The notes beneath the pieces are model-generated. The model ran no database searches, had not been told where the DNA came from, and worked only from the letters and a program-made list of their open reading frames with translations. From positions 1-64,000 of the forward strand of contig JAMPER010000002.1 in assembly GCA_023664945.1 (NCBI GenBank): a DNA stretch of 64,000 nucleotides, given 5' to 3'. This stretch comes from Alistipes senegalensis. Lineage in GTDB: Bacteria; Pseudomonadota; Gammaproteobacteria; Burkholderiales; Burkholderiaceae_D. Below, in pieces: positions 1-6,873 of this stretch. Positions within the stretch are counted from its first letter, which is position 1; every line of letters begins with the position of its first letter. The translations under genes were made by a program, and so were the position numbers.

Positions 1-35
1 TAGCCAAGTACTCTATCCAGCTGAGCTACAGCCGC
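1..35 (-). tRNA. tRNA-Arg, partial (5' part, probably anticodon ACG)
   Basis: Read on the minus strand this is the 5' half of a tRNA: acceptor GCGGCTG, TA, a D-arm with GCTC/GAGC around CAGCTGGATA, then the anticodon stem ACTTGG and the loop start CTA, where the window ends. The pattern matches betaproteobacterial tRNA-Arg, whose loop continues CTACGAA (anticodon ACG). The anticodon itself is outside the window, so the amino acid is inferred from the body of the molecule. Confidence 0.75.
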
Positions 36-441
36 ATAAATATATATTATAGCAGCCTATGTATGCTTGCCGATAATGTGATGTGCCAAATCAGATTAGC
101 CTATTAAAGCGTTTTCTGTGAGTGGAGGTGTTCTCCAATTTTTAGGGCGTTATTATTGCGGGATGCTTTTTTGTATGCAGGTGCAGGCAGCAGAAGGTGT
201 TTTCAGGATGATTTGCCAATGGGAGCAAGTCGCCTTCTGGGATTCGGGAATAAAATGGTTTTGAAGAGGGGTATCATCAGATGGCGTTGGGCTCTGTTTC
301 TTGTAGGCGGGGTGGTTTGTCTGTTTTGGGCAAGGTATTCTGCGATGTTTGGAAGGGGCTGCCTGCGCAGATATCGGAATACGATGTAGATGTCCTGAAT
401 AACGGTATATCTGTTGGATGTTAAAGTTAGCTGAAGATAGG

Positions 442-463
442 CCGTTAATAAGTATTAACAGAC
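442..463 (+). repeat. 22-base dyad element, copy 1
   Basis: The sequence CCGTTAATAAG followed by TATTAACAGAC is the exact reverse complement of 616-637. Its core GTTAATA-AG-TATTAAC is itself an interrupted palindrome with 7-base arms and a 2-base centre, the shape of a binding site for a dimeric regulator. It lies about 390 bases upstream of the gene at 856. No ORF or target-site duplication accompanies the pair, so an operator is preferred over terminal repeats of a small mobile element. Confidence 0.6.
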
Positions 464-615
464 GGTTTTCTCTGGTATTCAAGGTTGCTATGTTCTTATT
501 TTGCAAGGACTTTTTGAAGGTTGTTCTGTTTCTTTTATAAAAATTTTTCTCCTTTTCCCTGATTTATTGTTGCTGTTAATCCTTTTTTATTTCAATGCGT
601 TACCAGCAGACTAAT

Positions 616-637
616 GTCTGTTAATACTTATTAACGG
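616..637 (-). repeat. 22-base dyad element, copy 2 (inverted)
   Basis: Exact reverse complement of 442-463 across all 22 bases, with the same GTTAATA/TATTAAC core. The copies are 152 bases apart edge to edge, a distance that would allow looping between two bound dimers. It lies about 220 bases upstream of the start codon at 856. Function unproven. Confidence 0.6.
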
Positions 638-835
638 ACGTTACTGCGCGGCTATTGAATGGGTTGGGCTCAGCTACAGCTTTTTCTTTTTCATGTGTTG
701 TCCAAGCATGGAAGAAAAACAGCCATATTTCTTATGGGCAATATTTTCCTGTTGTATTGATATTTTTGTATGAAAGTTGGATATGAATCAGTTGTGATTT
801 CCTGTAGCTGTTTTGTTTTATGAGAGGCATAACTT

Positions 836-854
836 ATTGAATTGGGAATTCAAT
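836..854. promoter_or_regulatory. Perfect dyad touching the start codon of the 856 gene
   Basis: ATTGAATT-GGG-AATTCAAT is a perfect 8-base inverted repeat with a 3-base loop, ending one base before the ATG at 856. The only purine-rich stretch that could act as a ribosome binding site (GGGAA) is in its loop and right arm. As DNA it could be an operator; as RNA the hairpin would cover the initiation region. Both readings are inference. Confidence 0.45.
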
Positions 855-855
855 C

Positions 856-1920
856 ATGGCAATCGATGTTAGTTCGGGTTACAGCCAGTTTTATGTGGGA
901 ACGGAGCAGATAAAGGGGTATGGCTCTTCTTCGGTAGTGAAAAAAGAAACGTTGGTGAAATATCAGTTCAATACCACAGATGAAGATGGCAATAAGGTCA
1001 TGGACAAAATGTCACGGGAGGAAACGATACAGGCATTGAATGTCATTTCTTCCCAGTATGGAGAGAGCGTTATTGTGCAAATTTCCGGCGATGGCCTGGC
1101 GGCACTTGTTGAGGATGGCAAGTGCATGTCAAAAAGGGCAATGACGGCGGAGGAAGCGGTGCAGAAGGCTGAAAGAGATAGGGAGTTCCAGAAAGAGATT
1201 ATACCGCTGAATGCCCACAGGATTGTGATTCCGGATGCCGAGGTAAATACACAGCTTTATAGCAGTCTGGCGGGTGCACCTGACAGTGTTGTCAGTTCTG
1301 CCATGGGGATTATTTCTGCTTACCTGATGTCGGGCGATGTTTCGGGATTGTCGGAGCAGGAAAGAAAGGATATGGTTGCTTTTGGATTGGAATCGGCACG
1401 TTATCTGGCGGAAAATTATCTGGATGATGCGCATGCTGCCGGATTTATGTCGGCTATGGAGGCTATCGCAAGATATGGCCTGAACGGTTCTGTTTCAGAT
1501 AGTGGCAAGGTTGTCTATAACTGGCCTGAAGAGCCGACGCGGATGTCTGGCGCGCCCAACGGCTATGTGGATATGGAGCGCTGGCTTAAAGCGAATGATG
1601 CTGAATTGTATAACCAGATCAATGAATTGAACCAAAGCATTCTCAACGGCGAAGGTGGCGGAAATCATGCTGCCAGGTTTATGGAGCTGTATACACGGGC
1701 TACAAAGGAAATATTGAGTGCGCCTTCCGGTAAAACGGCGGGCAACAATGATGCAGACTTAAAGGAGAAGGTTAATAAAACGGCGTTGCCGGTTTCTTTT
1801 CAGAATGTGAGGTATGATGATTTTTCTTCTTTCCTGGCAAGTTTGCAGAATCAGAGTAGTCTTTCCAATTCATGGATTACCGAGAATGTTGGTATGTTGA
1901 TGAAATGGCTGACGGTTTGA
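856..1920 (+). CDS. Unrecognised 354-residue protein
   Basis: I do not recognise this family. The frame is long and open, with a plausible protein composition. There is no signal peptide, membrane segment or lipobox. The N-terminal 100 residues are polar and probably beta-rich (MAIDVSSGYSQFYVG, then ISGDGLAALVEDG). The middle (about 130-220) looks helical, with many Ala, Met and Glu. A Gly-rich turn (NGEGGGNHAARF) lies near residue 270. Codon choice is more AT-rich than in the housekeeping genes downstream, which together with the tRNA and the AT-rich upstream region hints at acquired DNA. It is a single gene with its own probable terminator. The start is supported by the frame, not by a clear Shine-Dalgarno: the dyad at 836-854 occupies that place. 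Function unknown. Confidence 0.8.
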   Translation: MAIDVSSGYSQFYVGTEQIKGYGSSSVVKKETLVKYQFNTTDEDGNKVMDKMSREETIQALNVISSQYGESVIVQISGDGLAALVEDGKCMSKRAMTAEEAVQKAERDREFQKEIIPLNAHRIVIPDAEVNTQLYSSLAGAPDSVVSSAMGIISAYLMSGDVSGLSEQERKDMVAFGLESARYLAENYLDDAHAAGFMSAMEAIARYGLNGSVSDSGKVVYNWPEEPTRMSGAPNGYVDMERWLKANDAELYNQINELNQSILNGEGGGNHAARFMELYTRATKEILSAPSGKTAGNNDADLKEKVNKTALPVSFQNVRYDDFSSFLASLQNQSSLSNSWITENVGMLMKWLTV

Positions 1921-1969
1921 TGGTTAAAGAGGGATAGGCGGCATAAAAATGCTGTTTTCAGGTAAGTGC

Positions 1970-2023
1970 CAGCCCGGCAAGCAGGCCGCTTTGCCAGGCT
2001 GCGGGTTGTTTCTTTTTATTTTC
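1970..2023 (+). terminator. Probable terminator after the 856 gene
   Basis: An imperfect hairpin (CAGCC-c-GGCAAGC, loop, GCTTTGCC-a-GGCTG, 1970-2001) is followed by a T-rich run ending near 2023. It lies 50 bases past the stop of the 856 gene and before the convergent BON lipoprotein gene. Confidence 0.45.
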
Positions 2024-2046
2024 TGCCAGTTGGTTTATTGCTTGTA

Positions 2047-2361
2047 CTAGCGTTTGACGGACAGGTTGTTTTTGACGCTTTTAACGCCTTCTACGCTTCG
2101 GGCAATTTCGGTTGCCCTGGCAATCTGGGCAGGGCGGGAAACGAAGCCGCTTAATTGCACAACGCCGTTAAAGGTTTCGACATTGATTTCAGCAGCGCTC
2201 AGGTCGTCTTGCTGAAAGATGGCGGCTTTGACATTGGTTGTGATGGCGGAGTCTTCGATGTACTGGCCGACGGTGCCGTGTTTCTGGCCGGTGGCGCAAG
2301 CGCCAAGCGAGGCAAGCAGTAAAGCGAAAAGGGCCAGGTAAAAATAACGAAATGTTTTCAT
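2047..2361 (-). CDS. BON-domain lipoprotein (OsmY/DolP-like)
   Basis: A 104-residue precursor. The N-terminus has a hydrophobic signal segment ending in a lipobox (SLGAC, Cys about residue 21), so it is predicted to be a lipid-anchored envelope protein. The rest is one BON domain with the typical pattern of two acidic/hydrophobic helices, a VQLSGFV strand near residue 70 and a closing GVKSVKNNL motif. BON domains bind phospholipid surfaces and are found in envelope-stress proteins such as OsmY and DolP. The start is supported by AAGGTG upstream. It is the last gene of a minus-strand operon and a tandem paralogue of the next gene (2472-2798): DLSAAEINVET and VQLSGFVS are shared. The precise role is unknown. 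Confidence 0.88.
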   Translation of the reverse strand: MKTFRYFYLALFALLLASLGACATGQKHGTVGQYIEDSAITTNVKAAIFQQDDLSAAEINVETFNGVVQLSGFVSRPAQIARATEIARSVEGVKSVKNNLSVKR

Positions 2362-2471
2362 GATTCACCTTTTTGTTAGCAGGGACAGCAATATATCAGG
2401 GGAATGGTTGCCCAAACAGGCAGGAAAGGCAGCCTGTTCCCCAGCATAGCGGTTATGGCTTTTCCCTTCAA

Positions 2472-2798
2472 TCAGGAGCCGGATTTCAGCTTGAGGCTGT
2501 TATCGACTTTTTTGACGCCTTTGACATCCCGGGCAATTTCTCCTGCCATTTTGATTTGTGACGGATTGGAAACAAAGCCGCTTAACTGAACGGTTCCTTT
2601 GTAGGTTTCTACGTTGATTTCTGCTGCGCTCAAGTCTTTGTGGGCGAAGATTTTTCCTTTGACTTCAGCTGTGATGGCAGCATCATCTACATATTGTCCC
2701 GCAGTTTCGCGGGCCTGGCTATGTCCGGCGGCGCAGGCCAGGATTGAAACAAAAAGAAAAGACATGGCAAAGGCGGAGAATTGACGTAGTGCTTTCAT
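2472..2798 (-). CDS. BON-domain lipoprotein, tandem paralogue
   Basis: A 108-residue precursor with a signal segment and lipobox (SILAC, about residue 22), then one BON domain. The segment AGQYVDDAAITAEVKGKIF resembles VGQYIEDSAITTNVKAAIF of the neighbour at 2047-2361, and both carry DLSAAEINVET and VQLSGFVS. This is a local duplication. AGAGGAAA precedes the ATG. It belongs to the same operon as the DUF4142 gene upstream. The expected site is the periplasmic side of a membrane; the role is inferred only from the family. Confidence 0.88.
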   Translation of the reverse strand: MKALRQFSAFAMSFLFVSILACAAGHSQARETAGQYVDDAAITAEVKGKIFAHKDLSAAEINVETYKGTVQLSGFVSNPSQIKMAGEIARDVKGVKKVDNSLKLKSGS

Positions 2799-2833
2799 GG
2801 TTTCCTCTTGCTTTGAGATTAAAAATAGGTGGG

Positions 2834-3028
2834 TTATTTCCGGTTGCCAGGCCAGATGGCCGGCAGGCGCTTCCAGGCAAGAAAGCCGGCAGCAAGGGCC
2901 AGCGATGCGCAGACAAGCGGGTGTGTTTTCATGTATCCCTTGGCCTGATGCAGTTGCTGTGCAGCATAGAGCCGGGAGCGAAGGGCTGCATAACGCATTC
3001 TGAGTTTACAAAAGTCCGTTTTTTTCAT
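2834..3028 (-). CDS. Small membrane protein, 64 residues
   Basis: A short basic protein with a charged N-terminal helix (MKKTDFCKLRMRYAALRSRL) and one C-terminal membrane segment (about residues 39-56, VCASLALAAGFLAWKRLP). The layout resembles the ElaB/YqjD group of ribosome-associated tail-anchored proteins, but the match is only architectural. The second ATG (3028) is preferred to one at 3040 because GAGGAAAACG provides a well-spaced ribosome site for it. It lies between the DUF4142 gene and the BON genes in the same orientation, so it is probably cotranscribed. Confidence 0.7.
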   Translation of the reverse strand: MKKTDFCKLRMRYAALRSRLYAAQQLHQAKGYMKTHPLVCASLALAAGFLAWKRLPAIWPGNRK

Positions 3029-3091
3029 CGTTTTCCTCATAAGGTTGCCAGGGTTTCCAGCCGGGAAGGTGGCTTTTGTTTATGCCGCCGT

Positions 3092-3649
3092 TCAGATTGC
3101 GGCCCGGAGCTGGCGTGCTGTCTGGAGGTTGGCATCCATCAGGGTACGCAGGTTGTTGATGTAGGCGCGCAGGTCAATGTTGTCCACTTTTTTTAGAAGG
3201 CTGTTGTCGATCAGTTGTAATGCCTGCTGTTGCTGGTTGATTTGCTCGTCAAGGAAAGCCTGGTCAAAAGCAGCGCCATCCAGTTTGTTAACCCGCCGTC
3301 TGGCTGCGGTGTTTTCTTGTCTCATGTCACGGCGGACGGCCGGTGTTTCAACGGTGAGACGGTTTTTTCGTCTGATTTGGTCGAGTTGTTTTTCAGCATT
3401 GCGATGGTCAATCATGACTTGTTGTGCATACTGTTGTACAGAAGGATTCATGGATTTTTTTGCTGCCATTTTTGCGGTTTTCATTGCCCCTTTGTTGATG
3501 CCTTCCAGCGCGGAAACAATTTCGGCATCAACAACGGAGCTGGTCATGGTTGTTTCGGGATAAACATTTTGCGGGACGGTATCGGCAAAGGCCTGGGCCG
3601 AGAAGGCAGTAATAATCGCGCAGGCCAGTACACTTAATGGCTGTTTCAT
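3092..3649 (-). CDS. DUF4142 family secreted protein
   Basis: A 185-residue precursor. The N-terminus MKQPLSVLACAIITAFSAQA is a cleavable signal peptide with cleavage after AFA. The mature part is almost all helix with the features of the DUF4142 ferritin-like four-helix family: VVDAEIVSALEGINKGAMKTAKMA in the first helix and VQQYAQQVMIDHRNAEKQL in the second. Expected location is the periplasm. The family's biochemical role is not established; members often sit with stress-response envelope genes, as here beside two BON lipoproteins. AAAGGAG precedes the ATG. It is the first gene of the 3649-2047 operon. Confidence 0.87.
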   Translation of the reverse strand: MKQPLSVLACAIITAFSAQAFADTVPQNVYPETTMTSSVVDAEIVSALEGINKGAMKTAKMAAKKSMNPSVQQYAQQVMIDHRNAEKQLDQIRRKNRLTVETPAVRRDMRQENTAARRRVNKLDGAAFDQAFLDEQINQQQQALQLIDNSLLKKVDNIDLRAYINNLRTLMDANLQTARQLRAAI

Positions 3650-3727
3650 GTTTTTCTCCTTTTATGTGAAATGGTTTGAAAAATAGAGGTTTGTCTTGCC
3701 GGTTTGGTTCCTGGTTGTTGTTTCTGA

Positions 3728-4882
3728 TCAGCTGTTTTGTTGCGCCTGGCCAAACGGGGTGTTTTGCGGTTTTACCGGGCAGGTTGGTTTACGGTTTGCC
3801 ATCAGGTTTGTATAACAGGTATGCCAGGTTGTGAGGAGGGCACGCCAGTCATGCCGGTTTTTCATTTTTTTTCTGGCTGCGCTTCCCATGGTTTTCCGGT
3901 TTTCGCAAATGCAGGTGATGGCATTGGCCAGTTTTTTGGGGCAAACGGTATTGACGGCAACGCCGCAGGTTTCGTCAACCAGTTCCACGAAAGCGCCGGA
4001 GTTGAATCCGGCTACGGGCAGGGCGCAGGCCATGCCTTCAAGTACGGAAAGAGGATAGTTCTGGTGCAGTTCCGGGTGAACCAGTGCGTCGCAGCTGGCG
4101 ATCAGGGTTGCCAGCTGCTCGGATGGATGGGTATGCTGGTTAAAGTAAAAGTAGGAAATTTTCTCTGTGTCGGCGCTTTTGGGATTGCTGCCAATGACCA
4201 GAAGATGATAGGTGCTGTCCAGGTGGTGCATGGTTTCAAGCAGGAGTTTGCGGCAAATGGGTTCCGGCGTGTATTCAACGTAGGCCAGCAGCTTTGTTTT
4301 TTCTTTCAGGCCGAGACGGTCACGCATGGCCGGATCGGCAGCAGAGGGATGAAAGACGGTTGTATCTACGCCGGGCGGCAGGTAACGTGCGTGTTCAAGG
4401 CCGTGTTCCCGGAATTTTCCGAGCAGATTCAGGCTGGAGACAAGAAGCAGGTCGAACCGGCGGTAAAGGCGGCTGAGTGCGCGGATTATCCGGCTTTCGC
4501 TGGTAAACGGATGAAGCATGATGCGTGCAGGGGTGAAGTGGCAATATGCGCCGATTAAAACAGGGCAATCCTGCTTGAGGTGGATGGCAGCGCGTGCAAA
4601 CTGGAATGGGTCGCTTACTTCGATGCAGTCGGGGTGCAGGCTTTTTATGAGAAATTCCACGGCGCGCCGGGATTGGCTCAGCCGGAATCCCGGAAAGCAG
4701 GGAAGGCGGATGCCCGGTGTTCTGACAATGCCGTCCTGCACGGTTGAAGGGGCATCACCCGGGGCGATGATGGTGTGCCTGATGTGCGGATGTTGAGCCA
4801 GCCAGCGGGATTTTGCTGTGATGTATGTCCGGATGATCCGGCATTCCGGGACGTAAAACTGGGAAAGGTCGATGAGGTGCAT
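3728..4882 (-). CDS. Glycosyltransferase, GT4-like, with altered motifs
   Basis: A 384-residue protein with a GT-B layout. The N-terminal Rossmann half begins MHLIDLSQFYVPECRIIRTY. The C-terminal half has a PPGVDTTVFHP linker, a LLVIG strand and the donor site HQNYPLSVLEGMACALPV. Related enzymes have a PE-x-GG-(I/V)RTY loop and an E-x7-E donor motif. Here the GG is replaced (ECRIIRTY) and the first Glu is Gln, so activity may be changed or lost. The frame is open up to 4981, but homologues start at MHLIDL-type sequence, so 4882 is chosen; a GTG 15 bases upstream is an alternative. It stands alone, divergent from the AAA ATPase gene. The sugar and acceptor are unknown. Confidence 0.75.
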   Translation of the reverse strand: MHLIDLSQFYVPECRIIRTYITAKSRWLAQHPHIRHTIIAPGDAPSTVQDGIVRTPGIRLPCFPGFRLSQSRRAVEFLIKSLHPDCIEVSDPFQFARAAIHLKQDCPVLIGAYCHFTPARIMLHPFTSESRIIRALSRLYRRFDLLLVSSLNLLGKFREHGLEHARYLPPGVDTTVFHPSAADPAMRDRLGLKEKTKLLAYVEYTPEPICRKLLLETMHHLDSTYHLLVIGSNPKSADTEKISYFYFNQHTHPSEQLATLIASCDALVHPELHQNYPLSVLEGMACALPVAGFNSGAFVELVDETCGVAVNTVCPKKLANAITCICENRKTMGSAARKKMKNRHDWRALLTTWHTCYTNLMANRKPTCPVKPQNTPFGQAQQNS

Positions 4883-5120
4883 ACGTTTTTTTTTCACGGC
4901 TGTTGCTTTCTGACAGGAATAAAACAGCTGGCGGAAAACTATTATGCGGCGCTGGCGGTTTGGCAGATTGATATGGGGCAAGACAAGCCGGGTTGTTCTT
5001 TTGCCTGATAATGGCTGTATGCGATGGTTGTTTTTTCAGGGGAAAGGAAAGACAGTCTTTTTGGGAAAGGCAAAGTGACGTTAAAATGCCAAAGGGGTAA
5101 CGCATGTGCGGGAGGGAGAA

Positions 5121-6785
5121 ATGTGGGAGCAAGGTGTCTATACCTGCATGGAAAAGACAGACGAGCAGGAAAATTACCGGGGGATTGCCCTGACTATTTC
5201 AACGGCGATTGCCAAGGATGCCAAATCGCATTTTTCTGATGCGGCGTGGACCCGGAATATTCCGGCATATCTGCTGTTGCGGGACGATGATGAAATTACG
5301 ATTTATTTCAACCAGCTGGAGGAAATACACAAGGAGTGGCTTTATAACCGGCTGACAAAAGATGGTCATGATGCGGCTGCCGGGACGGTTGCAGGTTTAA
5401 GGCAGGCGGAGAAGGATCCGGCCAATGCGGAGATCAAGAATCTCAAGATGCTGGCGCAGGCGCTGGGCCGGTATTTGATAGCAGACGGGATTGACGGGTG
5501 GATTTATACGATAGGCGGCCACTATGAGCAAATGCCGTGGCTGGTGAATAATGTTTATTTTCAGGAAGGACAGAATGCGCCGCCGAATGTGGCTGTCCAG
5601 ATTGTGGCAAACAGCCCGGTGGCGAGCCTGGATGATATGAACCGGCCGGCTACCCGGATGATTTATTTCTTTGGCGATGATTTGCGGCACAAGCAGGTGG
5701 CCAATATTTTGGCATCCAAGGGCTTCATGAAGGAAACGCCGGAGCTCAAGGCCGCGTATCTGAAATCGGTTCATAAGTTTTCGGATTACCTTGTCCGGCT
5801 CAATTGCCAGTTTATGGCGGAGGGCGAAGGGCTGGAGGTGGATTTTGAAAAAGGCAGCCGTTATGCAGAACGTATTGTCTTTGATGAGCCTGTCAAGGTG
5901 ATTAATGATGAAGGGGTGATGCACCGGAAGTTTTTTGCACAGATAGATTCGCCGTTATGGGGAAGTGTCGGGAAGCCTTATTCGGAGGTGCCGATTCATC
6001 CCAAGATTTTCTGTTTTAACCTGAATACGCATACCAATATGTGGATTCATGTGGACAGGCTGACGCCGTATGAATATAACCCGGCATTGCGCGACAAGCT
6101 GGTGCTGCCGGATGAACACCGGGATTTGGTGGATATTCTGACGCAGGATATGGATGTGCTGATGGAGGATATTATTTCCGGCAAATCCGGCGGAACGACG
6201 ATTCTGTGCAAGGGCGCGCCGGGTTTGGGCAAGACGCTGACAGCGGAAGTGTATGCAGAGGTGGTCGGCCGCCCCCTGTACCGGGTTCACTCCGGGCAGC
6301 TTGGCATACAGTCTGATGCGGTTGAGGCCAATCTGGACAAGATTCTCAAGCGGGCGCAGCGCTGGGGAGCGGTAATGCTGATTGATGAGGCGGATGTGTA
6401 TATTCGCAAGCGGGGCAATGATATTGACCATAATGCGGTGGTGGCCTCTTTTTTGCGGACGCTGGAATATTTTCACGGCCTGCTTTTCCTGACGACGAAC
6501 AGGGTGGATGACGTGGATGATGCGATTGCTTCACGTTGTATTGCCACGATTGTTTTTGAGCCGCCGCGTCCGGAGGAGGCGAGGCGGATATGGCGGGTGC
6601 TGGCGGATCAGTTTGATGTCCAGCTGGACGATGGCCTGATTGACGAGCTTGTCCAGGAATTCCAGGGAATATCGGGGCGCGATATCAAGGAATTATTGAA
6701 GCTGACGGCGAAATGGTGCCGCCAGAAAGGGCTGGAACCTTCCTGCAAGGTGTTTAAGAGCTGTGCCCAGTTCAGGGGGTTGTAA
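5121..6785 (+). CDS. Stand-alone AAA family ATPase
   Basis: A 554-residue soluble protein. The first 330 or so residues do not match a domain I know and include aromatic-rich segments (HYEQMPWLVNNVYFQEG). The C-terminal third is a clear AAA module: Walker A GAPGLGKT (about residue 365), Walker B VMLIDEADVY (about 417), sensor 1 LLFLTTNR, and an arginine-finger-like Arg in DDAIASRC. A small helical lid (GISGRDIKELLKLTA) follows. AAA proteins of this type remodel or unfold partners, but no partner is encoded beside it. The ATG at 5121 has GGAGGGAG in front; a GTG at 5106 is less likely. It is monocistronic, ending at a shared bidirectional terminator. Confidence 0.85.
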   Translation: MWEQGVYTCMEKTDEQENYRGIALTISTAIAKDAKSHFSDAAWTRNIPAYLLLRDDDEITIYFNQLEEIHKEWLYNRLTKDGHDAAAGTVAGLRQAEKDPANAEIKNLKMLAQALGRYLIADGIDGWIYTIGGHYEQMPWLVNNVYFQEGQNAPPNVAVQIVANSPVASLDDMNRPATRMIYFFGDDLRHKQVANILASKGFMKETPELKAAYLKSVHKFSDYLVRLNCQFMAEGEGLEVDFEKGSRYAERIVFDEPVKVINDEGVMHRKFFAQIDSPLWGSVGKPYSEVPIHPKIFCFNLNTHTNMWIHVDRLTPYEYNPALRDKLVLPDEHRDLVDILTQDMDVLMEDIISGKSGGTTILCKGAPGLGKTLTAEVYAEVVGRPLYRVHSGQLGIQSDAVEANLDKILKRAQRWGAVMLIDEADVYIRKRGNDIDHNAVVASFLRTLEYFHGLLFLTTNRVDDVDDAIASRCIATIVFEPPRPEEARRIWRVLADQFDVQLDDGLIDELVQEFQGISGRDIKELLKLTAKWCRQKGLEPSCKVFKSCAQFRGL

Positions 6786-6806
6786 AGGCGTTTTTTGGTA
6801 AGGCAG

Positions 6807-6842
6807 AAAACAGGGCATAACGTAAATGCTATGCCCTGTTTT
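6807..6842. terminator. Bidirectional terminator
   Basis: A perfect 13-base stem, AAAACAGGGCATA with its complement TATGCCCTGTTTT, and a 10-base loop. A-run and T-run flank the stem, so it works in both directions between the AAA ATPase gene and the convergent pepA. Confidence 0.88.
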
Positions 6843-6873
6843 GCTTTGTGCGCTGCGGTTTGCAGAGGAGGGA

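Larger units (their letters stand above)
36..855. other. AT-rich gene-poor region between tRNA-Arg and the first gene
   Basis: About 820 bases without a convincing gene. Open frames on both strands (around 153-506) have skewed composition and no ribosome binding site. The stretch is visibly richer in A and T than the rest of the window. It contains two 22-base elements in opposite orientation (442-463 and 616-637) and a perfect dyad at 836-854 touching the next start codon. Position beside a tRNA and altered composition would suit an island boundary or a degraded insertion, but no integrase or att duplication can be seen here. Confidence 0.5.

Noticed and set aside
153..506. Open frames on both strands in the AT-rich region
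   Set aside because: Composition is not protein-like, ribosome sites are lacking and the opposite frames overlap fully.
442..637. A small mobile element bounded by the inverted 22-mers
   Set aside because: No target-site duplication and each repeat is itself palindromic, which suits an operator better.
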